Shown here one piece after another: positions 8,372 through 16,209 of a stretch of DNA of 64,000 nucleotides. Position 1 is the stretch's first letter. Each line of letters opens with the position of its first letter. Source of the stretch: Afipia sp. 1NLS2 (lineage in GTDB: Bacteria; Pseudomonadota; Alphaproteobacteria; Rhizobiales; Xanthobacteraceae). A program made the position numbers and the translations under genes. Where the stretch lies: NCBI RefSeq assembly GCF_000178995.1, contig NZ_ADVZ01000001.1, positions 461,001 through 525,000 of the forward strand, written 5' to 3'. A model generated the notes under the pieces. That model was not told the origin of the DNA. It did not search any database and worked only from the letters and a program-made list of their open reading frames with translations.

Positions 8372-9262
8372 TCAGGCCGCTGGCTTCAATTGCTCGAATG
8401 CGCGCCCCACCATACGCTTCAACCATGACCGGTCATCGCGAACGAGGCGAAATCCCAGATTATCGGGCGGCGTACCAGTGCTGCAACCGCCGCCTCGCGC
8501 ATCGCGAATGAACGAGCTGACATAGCTGCGATGCGCACCCTGGACCACGCGCACGCCGCAGTTTGTCGTGGCCTCACCGACAGGGCGATTCTGGGAATCC
8601 AGATCGTGCCGGATGAAGCAGGTATCGGTCCATTCCCAGACATTTCCGGCAACATCCAGCAAGCCATGCTCGTTGATGCCAAAACTTCCGGTCGTACGCG
8701 GCCCGCGGTCACCATTGCGCTCGCGCGCGGATTCCTGCTCGTATTTGGCAAGCCAGCGCTGGCTGAAATCCGTCGTATCGGTTTCGATCGCATCGTCTTT
8801 GGCGCGCGATCCCGCGGCAAAGACCCATTCTTCGTCTGTCGGCAAGCGCCACACTTCGCCGGTCTTCCCGGACAGCCATTGCGCATAGGCGATGGCATCC
8901 TCCCAGCTTACGCCGGTCACCGGAACGTCGGATCGCAGCGAACCAGCCTGTGCGATCACCCGGCAAGCTCCATCCTGCACACAACGGCCGAAGTCCGCTT
9001 CGCTGACTTCTGCTTTCATGATGACCAGTGAATCCGGAAGTCGCGATCGAACCAACGGCGCGTTCACCGGCATCCGGTCGCGGCTGAAATCGCCAGCGAC
9101 GCGATAGGAGAATTCCGCAGGCGCGAGCGTGACGGTTTCAATCGCGGTCACCGCCTGACCCGGAGCGCGATGAAAAGCGAAAGGCGCTCCGGCCGCAGCC
9201 AACGGCAAAAACGAGACCAGTGTGATTTTGAGAAGGGCTTTCGTCGAAAACAGCGTCAGCAT
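8372..9262 (-). CDS. nirV: NirV, formylglycine-generating-enzyme-like protein
   Basis: Protein of the FGE-sulfatase (SUMF1-like) fold commonly found directly after nirK; its role in nitrite reductase biogenesis is unproven. From ATG 9262 the product has 296 residues with a signal peptide (MLTLFSTKALLKITLVSFLP and on, cleaved after about residue 25). The fold signatures are GVSWEDAIAYAQWLSGKTGEVWRLPTDEEW, NVWEWTDTC and a C-terminal GFRLV. A longer frame to 9355 would run into nirK. It is 58 bp downstream of nirK on the same strand with a strong hairpin between them. Catalytic cysteines of true FGE were not verified. Confidence 0.9.
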   Translation of the reverse strand: MLTLFSTKALLKITLVSFLPLAAAGAPFAFHRAPGQAVTAIETVTLAPAEFSYRVAGDFSRDRMPVNAPLVRSRLPDSLVIMKAEVSEADFGRCVQDGACRVIAQAGSLRSDVPVTGVSWEDAIAYAQWLSGKTGEVWRLPTDEEWVFAAGSRAKDDAIETDTTDFSQRWLAKYEQESARERNGDRGPRTTGSFGINEHGLLDVAGNVWEWTDTCFIRHDLDSQNRPVGEATTNCGVRVVQGAHRSYVSSFIRDARGGGCSTGTPPDNLGFRLVRDDRSWLKRMVGRAFEQLKPAA

Positions 9263-9277
9263 GATATCGGCCCCATC

Positions 9278-9304
9278 GGCAGTTTCCCGAAGCGGGAAAC
9301 TGCC
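9278..9304 (-). repeat. Perfect hairpin between nirK and nirV
   Basis: GGCAGTTTCCCG (9278-9289) and CGGGAAACTGCC (9293-9304) form a 12-bp perfect stem with a 3-nt loop. It sits 16 bp upstream of the nirV ATG and 16 bp after the nirK stop. No T tract follows on the minus strand, so it looks like an intercistronic stabiliser or translation modulator rather than a terminator. Confidence 0.85.
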
Positions 9305-9320
9305 TGCCTTCATTGCGCTA

Positions 9321-10448
9321 TCAGATGTTCCCTTGAGGCCTTTGCAAGGCACCAAGCTTGTCGGCCGGCTTGATCGGAGACGGCGGCTGAACCTGCTTCA
9401 TCAGATCGTCATCCCACTTGCCATCGACCTTGAATTGCGCGGTCGCGCCAAGCTCCACAGCCTCGATCAGGTTGTGATTCACATATGCGTAGATGCCCGG
9501 CTGGCGGAACGTGTAGAGCGCAGCTCCCGCAGAGCCTCCACGAATGAACCACGTCTCGAGATCCTTCTCGGGCGGATTGGCGAACTTGCCCGTCTCCCAC
9601 ACATAGTCTCCGTGCCCGCCGATCAGATGAGGCCGCGTGTCCCGGTTTGCCTGGGAATGGATGATCAGCACCCTCTCCCCGACTTTGGCCTGAAGGGCGT
9701 TCTTGCCGGTGAGCGAATCGACCCGGCCGTTGAACACTTCATGGGTGGGAATGAGCTTCCGCATCACTTCGACCGTGTCGGGATAGGAATCCCCCGCCGA
9801 TGCATAGGTCTTGTACTTACCCTTGTCATCGCGCGGCACGTAGAAGTCCTGCTCACCGATGTAGTACGCCTTGTCGTAGTGCAGCGGCTTCCCGGTCTCG
9901 TCCTTCAGTCCATCGCGCGGCAGCACCATGACGGCACCGTTCATGCCGGAAACGACATGCCAGGGAATCATCGAGCCGCCCGGCGCGCAGTGATAGACGA
10001 ACACGCCGGCACGAGTTGCCTTCCATCGCAACACCACCTGTTCGCCGGGGTTGATCAACGTCAACGCACCGCCGCCGAGCGCGCCAGTGGACGAATGGAA
10101 GTCGATGTTGTGCGCCAAAGTGTTGGTGCTGGGATTGATCAGCGTCAACTCGACATAGTCGCCCTGATGCACCACCATCATCGGGCCCGGCACCGAGCCA
10201 TTGAAGGTCATGGCATGAATTTTGGTGCCGTCATTGTCGATGACCAGCTCCTTCTCCTGAACCTCCATCCTGAACTGGATGACGCTGGGAGGAGCCTTGG
10301 TGGCCTGTTCATGCGGATGAATGAAAGGCGGCGCGACCAGATTGACCTTGACGTGTGGCAGGGATGACAGTTCGTCCGCCAATGCCGGAGCTGTGACCAA
10401 CAGTGCTGAAACGGCGGCGCAAGCGAGCATTGTACGGCGGGTAAGCAT
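9321..10448 (-). CDS. nirK: Copper-containing nitrite reductase
   Basis: Periplasmic enzyme reducing nitrite to NO, the defining step of denitrification. The 375-residue product has a twin-arginine signal (LTRRTML, cleaved after ALA near residue 24) and two cupredoxin domains. Copper ligands are visible in LAHNIDFH, in [19 protein letters not shown] (type 1 Cys, His, Met and a type 2 His) and in the later [12 protein letters not shown]is. The loop between Cys and the second type 1 His is one residue longer than in the Alcaligenes enzyme, which I recall for one NirK subgroup. I chose ATG 10448 because GGAGGTT lies just before it; an upstream ATG pair at 10463 would put that ribosome site inside the gene. 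Likely controlled by the box at 10511-10524. Confidence 0.97.
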   Translation of the reverse strand: MLTRRTMLACAAVSALLVTAPALADELSSLPHVKVNLVAPPFIHPHEQATKAPPSVIQFRMEVQEKELVIDNDGTKIHAMTFNGSVPGPMMVVHQGDYVELTLINPSTNTLAHNIDFHSSTGALGGGALTLINPGEQVVLRWKATRAGVFVYHCAPGGSMIPWHVVSGMNGAVMVLPRDGLKDETGKPLHYDKAYYIGEQDFYVPRDDKGKYKTYASAGDSYPDTVEVMRKLIPTHEVFNGRVDSLTGKNALQAKVGERVLIIHSQANRDTRPHLIGGHGDYVWETGKFANPPEKDLETWFIRGGSAGAALYTFRQPGIYAYVNHNLIEAVELGATAQFKVDGKWDDDLMKQVQPPSPIKPADKLGALQRPQGNI

Positions 10449-10510
10449 GATAACCTCCATCACGGCTTGAATTCCGTAATGGACAATCTGCCGTAAAGCC
10501 TCGCTCCTCT

Positions 10511-10524
10511 TTGTGGAGCGACAA
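10511..10524 (-). promoter_or_regulatory. FNR/NnrR-type box before nirK
   Basis: TTGTG-GAGC-GACAA matches TTG-N8-CAA and lies 63 bp upstream of the nirK ATG. Apart from this box, 10449-10967 shows no convincing gene; the reading frames there are short, lack conserved sequence and run into the tRNA. Confidence 0.75.
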
Positions 10525-10967
10525 ACTCAAGCAAACTAAAACAATCATTCGTACGATATAATTTTACCGAAAGCCCCGATCGCCGCGCGAACATGAATTT
10601 GAATCAATGACTGCACGGCTGCATTCCCGACAGGGCACGCCGGACCATCATCAAAATTAAGAACGATCAACGCCTGCAATTGCGGCTTGATCCTCGTCAA
10701 CGACAGGATCGCGGATGGTCTAAGACCAACAGACAATCGCCACCATAAAAAGGAGCGTTCAACGGCTCGCGCTCACCCGCGACATGGATCGGTTTACGCA
10801 ACACACGATCCGCCACCTCATGGCAACGCACGTTCGCAGGTCGAGGGAAACGCCGGTTTCGTGGAAACGGCGGGACTTATGGCTCGGCCACGACGAGGGC
10901 CGAATGACCCGACGACCTGGAGGCAATCGGGATGTTACGAAAAGTCCCGGCGCTTAGCAGGGAAAGA

Positions 10968-11042
10968 TGGTGGGCGCGACAGGGATCGAACCTGTGACCC
11001 CTTCCATGTCAAGGAAGTGCTCTCCCGCTGAGCTACGCGCCC
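10968..11042 (-). tRNA. tRNA-Val (GAC)
   Basis: Complete 75-nt cloverleaf on the minus strand with encoded CCA (10968-10970). Acceptor stem GGGCGCG/CGCGCCC, T arm ACAGG-TTCGATC-CCTGT, D arm GCTC..GAGC, and anticodon stem-loop CTTCC-TTGACAT-GGAAG, giving anticodon GAC (Val, GUC codons). It lies between nirK and the YdcZ-type gene, at the edge of the denitrification block. Confidence 0.97.
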
Positions 11043-11189
11043 GGTCCAACCCGGTCCATCTGTTCGGGAAGCCGACCCTATATCGATTTGGTCCCAGCGG
11101 CGCAAGCCGCGATGTCCGAAAGTCGCCTAGTCCCTGACCGCCACGGAAGGCCACTATTGGCCATCAAGCGGGATTCGTGGGGTATCAGC

Positions 11190-11642
11190 ATGGGGATTCT
11201 GGAATTTCTCACTCTGGCGGCATTCGCCATCGTCGCCGGGGCGTCGATCGTTTTCCAGGCCGCCGTCAATGCCGACCTGCGCGCGGCCCTCAATTCCGCC
11301 TCGTGGGCGGCTTTCATCAGCTATGTCGGCGGCGCGATCGCGATGGCGGTGTACGTTTTCATCAGCGGCTCGTCCTGGCTGACGGGCGCCGATATCGCCA
11401 AAACCTCGTGGCTGTCATGGTTCGGCGGCCTGTTCGGCGCGGTCTATGTGGTGGCCGCGATCCTGCTTTTGCCGCGGCTCGGCGCGGCCACGCTGCTGGC
11501 GCTGTTCGTCACCGGCCAGATGCTGATGTCGGTCGCGCTCGACCATTACGGCATTCTCGGCGTGCCCCAGCACAGCATCGACCTGCCGCGGCTGGCCGGT
11601 TGCGCCCTCTTGGTGCTCGGGGTGGTGCTGATCCGGGCCTGA
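11190..11642 (+). CDS. DMT-superfamily membrane protein (YdcZ/DUF606 type)
   Basis: Small integral membrane protein of the drug/metabolite transporter superfamily. From ATG 11190 it has 150 residues and five hydrophobic helices; AAVNADLRAALNSASWAAFISYVGG after helix 1 is typical of the YdcZ family, which occurs as a 140-150-residue half-size transporter. A longer frame from 11088 adds a polar, non-conserved leader that would overlap the tRNA-Val upstream region. Substrate unknown. It is convergent with cpdR, only 3 bp between stop codons. Confidence 0.85.
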   Translation: MGILEFLTLAAFAIVAGASIVFQAAVNADLRAALNSASWAAFISYVGGAIAMAVYVFISGSSWLTGADIAKTSWLSWFGGLFGAVYVVAAILLLPRLGAATLLALFVTGQMLMSVALDHYGILGVPQHSIDLPRLAGCALLVLGVVLIRA

Positions 11643-11645
11643 CTC

Positions 11646-12014
11646 TCAGGCGGCCAGCATCTTGTTCACTTCGCTCACCAATTCGCGCAGATGCACAGGC
11701 TTGGCCAGCACCTTGGCGTTCTTGGGGGCTTCCGAATCGGAATTCAGCGCCACCGCAGCGAAGCCGGTGATGAACATGATTTTGATGTCGGGATCGAGTT
11801 CCGAGGCCCGGCGGGCGAGCTCGATCCCGTCCATTTCCGGCATCACGATATCGGTTAGAAGCATTTCAAAGGGTTCTTCCCGCAACCTCTGATAGGCTGA
11901 CAGTCCGTTGTCGTAGGACGAGACCTGAAAACCGGCATTCTCCAGCGCTTTCACCAGAAAGCGGCGCATGTCGTTATCGTCTTCGGCCAGGAGAATTTTA
12001 TGCTGGATATTCAT
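11646..12014 (-). CDS. cpdR: CpdR-type single-domain response regulator
   Basis: CheY-like receiver domain without an output domain, 122 residues. The acidic pocket EDD (11-13), phosphoacceptor Asp in LLTDIVMPEMDG (about Asp54), Thr/Ser in MFITGFAAV and Lys in VLAKPV are all present. The sequence, including DNDMRRFLVKALENAGF and AAVALNSDSEAPKNAKV, closely matches my memory of Caulobacter CpdR, the cell-cycle adaptor that in its unphosphorylated form primes ClpXP for degradation of substrates such as CtrA and PopA-dependent targets. The C-terminus ends in Ala-Ala, as in CpdR, where it serves its own ClpXP turnover. Phosphorylation would come from the CckA-ChpT relay encoded elsewhere. Confidence 0.88.
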   Translation of the reverse strand: MNIQHKILLAEDDNDMRRFLVKALENAGFQVSSYDNGLSAYQRLREEPFEMLLTDIVMPEMDGIELARRASELDPDIKIMFITGFAAVALNSDSEAPKNAKVLAKPVHLRELVSEVNKMLAA

Positions 12015-12198
12015 GGCAGTCGGGAATCCGGGTTGGGAATTTCGGTTGGTTCCCCCATCTGACCGACAGAGGGTAAATTTCGGGTGAAGGTGCCCTCGCT
12101 CTTGCCCGAATGGAAGCCTTTATGGACAATCGGGATGCTGTAGAAAAGGGTGTCACAGCCGGCCACCGTGCCGAGGCGTGGCTACCCGAAGGAGCCCA

Positions 12199-13089
12199 AT
12201 GATCGACGAGTTTGACGACGCAATTTCTCCTCCGTTCGAGATTCACGAACCGGAAACGTGGCGCGCCCCGATCATCTTCAACTCACCCCATTCCGGCTCG
12301 GTCTACCCGGCAGAATTCCTCGCCGCGACGCGCATCGACCACGACATGCTGCGCCGGTCGGAGGATTCCTTCATGGACGAGATCGTCGGCCACCTCGCCG
12401 ACGAGGGCTTTCCGGTGATGCGGGTGCACTTTCCGCGCTGCTATGTCGACGTCAACCGCGAACCCTATGAACTCGATCCCCGGATGTTCGACGACCGGCT
12501 GCCGAGCTTCGCCAACACCCGCTCGATGCGGGTCGCGGGCGGGCTCGGGACCATTCCGCGCGTTATCGGCGACGGGCAGGAAATCTATCGCGAGCGGCTG
12601 TCGGTGAACGAGGCGCTGGCGCGGATCGACCTGCTCTACAAGCCCTATCATCGCGCGTTGCGGCGGCTCGCGACCAAGGCGCAGCAGTTGTTCGGCTACG
12701 CCATCGTCGCGGATTGCCACTCGATGCCATCCGTCGGCGTGTCGCGCGAGGACAAGCGCCGCCCCGACGTCGTGCTCGGCGACCGCTACGGCACCTCATG
12801 CGCGGCGGCGCTCGCCGATACGGTCGAGGACATCTTCACCAACCTCGGCTACAGCGTCGGGCGCAACAAGCCCTATGCCGGCGGCTTCATCACCGAGCAT
12901 TACGGCAATCCCGCAAGCGGCCTGCATGCGATCCAGATCGAGCTCAACCGCGCGATCTACATGGACGAGCGGCGGCGCGAGCGTGGCCCGCAATTCCGGA
13001 AAGTGGCGGCCGATTTCTCCGCATTGGCGGAAGAACTGACAGCATTGCGTTTCGATGCATCCGGCCCGTTCGAGGCAGCGGCGGAATAA
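12199..13089 (+). CDS. N-formylglutamate amidohydrolase family protein
   Basis: Predicted zinc-dependent hydrolase releasing formate from N-formylglutamate or a related N-formyl amino acid. The 296 residues contain the family signatures IIFNSPHSGSVYP, DCHSMPS (metal site) and GGFITEHYG, followed by the ALQ/QIELNR segment that marks PF05013. I chose ATG 12199, which has AAGGAG directly upstream; a GTG at 12178 would extend it by seven residues. It is not beside hut genes, so its place in histidine degradation is uncertain. Confidence 0.88.
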   Translation: MIDEFDDAISPPFEIHEPETWRAPIIFNSPHSGSVYPAEFLAATRIDHDMLRRSEDSFMDEIVGHLADEGFPVMRVHFPRCYVDVNREPYELDPRMFDDRLPSFANTRSMRVAGGLGTIPRVIGDGQEIYRERLSVNEALARIDLLYKPYHRALRRLATKAQQLFGYAIVADCHSMPSVGVSREDKRRPDVVLGDRYGTSCAAALADTVEDIFTNLGYSVGRNKPYAGGFITEHYGNPASGLHAIQIELNRAIYMDERRRERGPQFRKVAADFSALAEELTALRFDASGPFEAAAE

Positions 13090-13174
13090 AGCCGATCCAT
13101 CCCGACGCTCGGCGCGGCTCGAAGCGCATAATTCTGCGTGGCTGGCAGCGGGCTCGATAAAAAACATGCGGGCA

Positions 13175-13266
13175 AGAAAAAAGGCCACTCGCAAGCGAGT
13201 GGCCTAAGTCTAGGGAGGAAACGCCCAAGGAGGGCAGCAACAGCGCATCGCGCTATCGCGTTGCAT
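13175..13266 (-). ncRNA. Candidate small RNA with anti-Shine-Dalgarno loops
   Basis: Minus-strand sequence that folds into three stems with no gene nearby on that strand. From 5': GCAAC..GTTGC (13264-13260 with 13241-13237) enclosing AGCGC-GAT-GCGCT; then GCCC-TCCTT-GGGC (13235-13223), whose loop displays TCCTT; then an unpaired GTTTCCTCCC (13222-13213); then a terminator of 9 bp (13204-13183) with tetraloop and six T (13182-13177). Exposed CCTCC motifs are the hallmark of alphaproteobacterial trans-acting sRNAs of the alpha-r14 kind. The 5' end is inferred. The remainder of 13090-13658 contains no convincing gene. Confidence 0.7.
13183..13204 (-). terminator. Intrinsic terminator of the candidate sRNA
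   Basis: GGCCACTCG (13183-13191) pairs with CGAGTGGCC (13196-13204) around a 4-nt loop. On the minus strand it is followed directly by six T residues, so it terminates minus-strand transcription; no protein gene on that strand ends here. Confidence 0.85.
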
Positions 13267-13658
13267 CAATATGCATTGCACCGCACCCAAATTCAAGTCC
13301 AATCGTTCAATTAGCCATGCGTTCAGAACATGCCGAAACGGCAAAACTGCACGACGGTTCGCAATAACGACTCTGTGATTTCAATCAGTTATAATGTTAA
13401 CCGCATGGCCGGACAGCAAAATCTTAGACCAAGTTATGAATTATGAAGTCAGTCTTATGACGGCCATTCATGTTGCGGCGCTTGAATAGAATCTTTGCTC
13501 AGAAATTGTGCGCGTTGCGTATTCTTTTGCTGTCCGGCGTTTGCTCCGGGCTACACTCTTTTTCAGGGCGTCGGATTCCGGGACGCTGAACCAGGACTTC
13601 CAGGCAAGGCAGCGACGCGCCGCACAGGCCAAAGCAGCAAACAACAAAAAGGTTCTCC

Positions 13659-14441
13659 GTGACGGTCATCGATTTTACTGCCTTCATCGAACGCCTGGCT
13701 TCGGCCTCCGGCGACACCATCCTGCCGTTCTTCCGCACCTCTCTCGGCATCGACAACAAGAATGCCGGACGCGATCTCGACCCCGTCACCGAGGCGGACC
13801 GCGGCGCGGAAGCGGTGATGCGGCGGATGATCAAGGAGAGCTTTCCCCAGCACGGCATCATCGGCGAGGAATTCGGCACCGAGCGCCCCGACGCCGAATA
13901 TGTCTGGGTGCTGGATCCGATCGACGGCACCAAGTCGTTCATTTCCGGGATGCCGATCTGGGGCACGCTGATCGCGCTCACCCATCGCGGTCAGCCTGCC
14001 TATGGCATGATGCATCAGCCCTATATCGGCGAGCGGTTTTCCGGCGACAACGGCGCGGCACTCTATCAAGGCCGCACCGGCAAACGGAAACTCTCCACCC
14101 GCCGCTGCGCCTCGTTGGCTGAGGCGACATTGTTCACAACGAGCCCCCGCCTGATGAACGACGCCGACCGCGCGCAGTTCTCACATGTCGAGCAGGAAGT
14201 GCGGCTGTCGCGCTACGGCGGCGATTGCTACTCCTATTGCATGCTCGCGGCCGGTCATCTCGATATCGTCATCGAGACCGAGCTGAAGCCGCACGATGTC
14301 GCGGCGCTGATTCCGATCGTGCACGGCGCGGGTGGCATCATGACCACGTGGGAAGGTGAAGGTGCCGAACACGGCGGGCGTATCGTCGCCTCCGGCGACA
14401 AGCGGCTGCACGACACCGTCCTGAAGATGCTGCAGGGCTGA
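13659..14441 (+). CDS. hisN: Histidinol-phosphatase, inositol monophosphatase family
   Basis: Mg-dependent phosphatase of the IMPase fold. The 260 residues carry GEEFG, the metal-binding signature VLDPIDGTKSFISG (about 84-97), and the C-terminal ELKPHDVAALIPIVHGAGG (Asp of the second metal motif). In alphaproteobacteria this subgroup is HisN, which makes L-histidinol in histidine biosynthesis, and the family length is about 260. It stands alone, apart from other his genes. A generic inositol monophosphatase is the alternative. Confidence 0.87.
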   Translation: MTVIDFTAFIERLASASGDTILPFFRTSLGIDNKNAGRDLDPVTEADRGAEAVMRRMIKESFPQHGIIGEEFGTERPDAEYVWVLDPIDGTKSFISGMPIWGTLIALTHRGQPAYGMMHQPYIGERFSGDNGAALYQGRTGKRKLSTRRCASLAEATLFTTSPRLMNDADRAQFSHVEQEVRLSRYGGDCYSYCMLAAGHLDIVIETELKPHDVAALIPIVHGAGGIMTTWEGEGAEHGGRIVASGDKRLHDTVLKMLQG

Positions 14442-14445
14442 CGCT

Positions 14446-15360
14446 TCACGCCTGCGCGACCGTTTTCAGATAATCCAGAAGCTGCCGCGCCGCCTTCGGC
14501 AGGGCGTGGCCGGCGCGCGTCGCAATCGCCAACTGCCGGTCCGCCCACGGATCGCTGATCCGCACCGCCTTGATCTTCATGGCCTGCGCGCAACGCCGCG
14601 CGGCGATCTCGGGAATGATCGCAACACCCGCGCCCGCCTCCACCAGCCGCCCGATCGCGTCGAACGTCTTGATCCGCGCGCGCATGTTGAGCCGCCGTCC
14701 GAGCCGCGCCGCATGGGCGGCGAGATGATCCTGCAGCGCGGAGCCTTCCGAGAGGCCGACAAAAGGGCGATCCGCGATCCCGGCAAACCCGATCTGCCGC
14801 CGCCGCGCCAGTTCGTCGGTGCGCGCGCAGATCAGCACCAGCCGGTCGCCGCAGAAGCGGAAATGATCGAGTCCTTCGCCCATCGCGCTTTCGACGGCGA
14901 CGCCGATATCGCCGATGCCCGAGGCCAGCGCCAACGCGATATCCGCGCTCTTGCGCTCCTCGACATCGATGCTGATCGCCGGGTGCTTCGCCAGAAACGG
15001 CGCAAGCGTTCGCGGCAGATGCTCGCTGGCCGCCGAGGTGTTGGCGAGGACGTGGATATGGCCCCTGACGCCGCCGGTATAGGACGCGGCCTCGCTGCGC
15101 ATCTCGGCCACCTGATGCAGCACCAGCCGCGCATGATCGAGCAGCTTTTCCCCGGCCGGCGTCAACTTTACGCCGAGCCGCTGCCGCTCCAGCAGGGTGA
15201 CGCCAAGCGCCTCTTCCAGATGCCTGATCCGCGCGCTGGCGGAGGCGAGCGCGAGGCCTGCGCGGCTCGCGGCGCGGGTGATATTGCCCGCCTCGGCCAC
15301 GGCGACGAACAGGTTGAGGTCGATGAGATCGAACGGCCGCACCGGCACCAGCTTTTCCAC
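14446..15360 (-). CDS. LysR-family transcriptional regulator
   Basis: DNA-binding regulator of about 304 residues: winged helix at the N-terminus (DLNLFVAVAEAGNITRAASRAGLALASASARIRHLE, split here across the recognition helix) and a substrate-binding domain. No ATG is available near the conserved start; GTG at 15360, 15348 or 15342 are candidates, and 15360 has GAAGG nearby. It is divergent from the TSUP permease at 15439 with 78 bp between them, the normal arrangement for a LysR regulator and its target. Its stop is 4 bp from the convergent hisN stop. Confidence 0.85.
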   Translation of the reverse strand: MEKLVPVRPFDLIDLNLFVAVAEAGNITRAASRAGLALASASARIRHLEEALGVTLLERQRLGVKLTPAGEKLLDHARLVLHQVAEMRSEAASYTGGVRGHIHVLANTSAASEHLPRTLAPFLAKHPAISIDVEERKSADIALALASGIGDIGVAVESAMGEGLDHFRFCGDRLVLICARTDELARRRQIGFAGIADRPFVGLSEGSALQDHLAAHAARLGRRLNMRARIKTFDAIGRLVEAGAGVAIIPEIAARRCAQAMKIKAVRISDPWADRQLAIATRAGHALPKAARQLLDYLKTVAQA

Positions 15361-15438
15361 CAGCCTTCGGCCTATCCGAAGGCTTTCTCCGTAACCTCCA
15401 GATTGTGCGGAGCCGCCGTCCCGGTCAATGTGCGCGCC

Positions 15439-16194
15439 ATGCTTGACCCGATTCTCTTCGCCATCGCTTTCGTCTTCATGCTTGCCGGATTCGTGAAAGG
15501 CGTGATCGGCATGGCGTTGCCGACCATCGTCATCGGCCTGCTCGCGACCAGCATGCCGCCGGCCCACGCGATCGCCATCGTCATCGTTCCGGCGATCCTG
15601 ACCAACATCTGGCAGACCTTCAGCGGCCCCTATCTGAAGGACATCGTCAGGAGGCTGTGGCCGCTCTTGCTGTGCACCTGCCTCGGCGTCTGGTCGGGCA
15701 TGGGTTTCCTGTCGGGCCCCTACGCGCCTTACGGCACCATCCTGCTCGGCATCCTGCTCGTGGTGTATTCTATCGTCGCCCTGGCGCGCGCCCAGTTCTA
15801 TCTGCCGAAGGGGAAAGAGACGTGGATCGGCGCGGTCTGCGGCTACGTCTCGGGACTGATCGCCGCCGCGACCGGCGTGCAGGCGATCCCGACCATGCCC
15901 TACCTGCAGGCGCTCGGCATGGAACGCGACGAGTTCATTCAGGCGCTCGGCGTGTTCTTCACCACCTCGACCACCGCGATGCTGTTCAACCTGTCGCACG
16001 CGGGCTTTCTCACGCGCGACGTGGCCCTGCCGTCAGCCCTCGGCCTCGCGACGGCGCTGATCGGCATGTATCTCGGCCAAACGCTGCGGCGGCGATTGCC
16101 GCCCGAAACCTTCCGGCGCTGGTTCCTGTATTCGATGATTGCCCTTGGCGCCTATCTGGCGATCAACAAGATCGTGCAGTTGCACCTGCTGTAG
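15439..16194 (+). CDS. TSUP-family (TauE/SafE) anion permease
   Basis: Integral membrane protein of 251 residues with about eight hydrophobic helices and the duplicated TSUP motif (GFVKGVIGMALP in helix 1 and VSGLIAAATGVQAIPTMPYL in the second half). Family members export sulfite, sulfoacetate or related organic anions. A much longer in-frame frame upstream overlaps the LysR gene antisense and is not real. The adjacent divergent LysR regulator is the likely controller; the substrate cannot be read from the sequence. Confidence 0.87.
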   Translation: MLDPILFAIAFVFMLAGFVKGVIGMALPTIVIGLLATSMPPAHAIAIVIVPAILTNIWQTFSGPYLKDIVRRLWPLLLCTCLGVWSGMGFLSGPYAPYGTILLGILLVVYSIVALARAQFYLPKGKETWIGAVCGYVSGLIAAATGVQAIPTMPYLQALGMERDEFIQALGVFFTTSTTAMLFNLSHAGFLTRDVALPSALGLATALIGMYLGQTLRRRLPPETFRRWFLYSMIALGAYLAINKIVQLHLL

Positions 16195-16209
16195 GTCGGC
16201 AGGCGTATC

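Noticed and set aside
9222..10367. Open frame of 381 codons antisense to nirK
   Set aside because: Overlaps nirK and nirV, which have clear copper ligands and fold motifs; the antisense product has no domain.
10687..11031. Open frame of 114 codons before the tRNA
   Set aside because: It runs into tRNA-Val, has no domain, and no ribosome site.
14506..15438. N-terminal extension of the TSUP permease by over 300 residues
   Set aside because: It runs antisense through the LysR gene; the permease begins with its first helix at ATG 15439.
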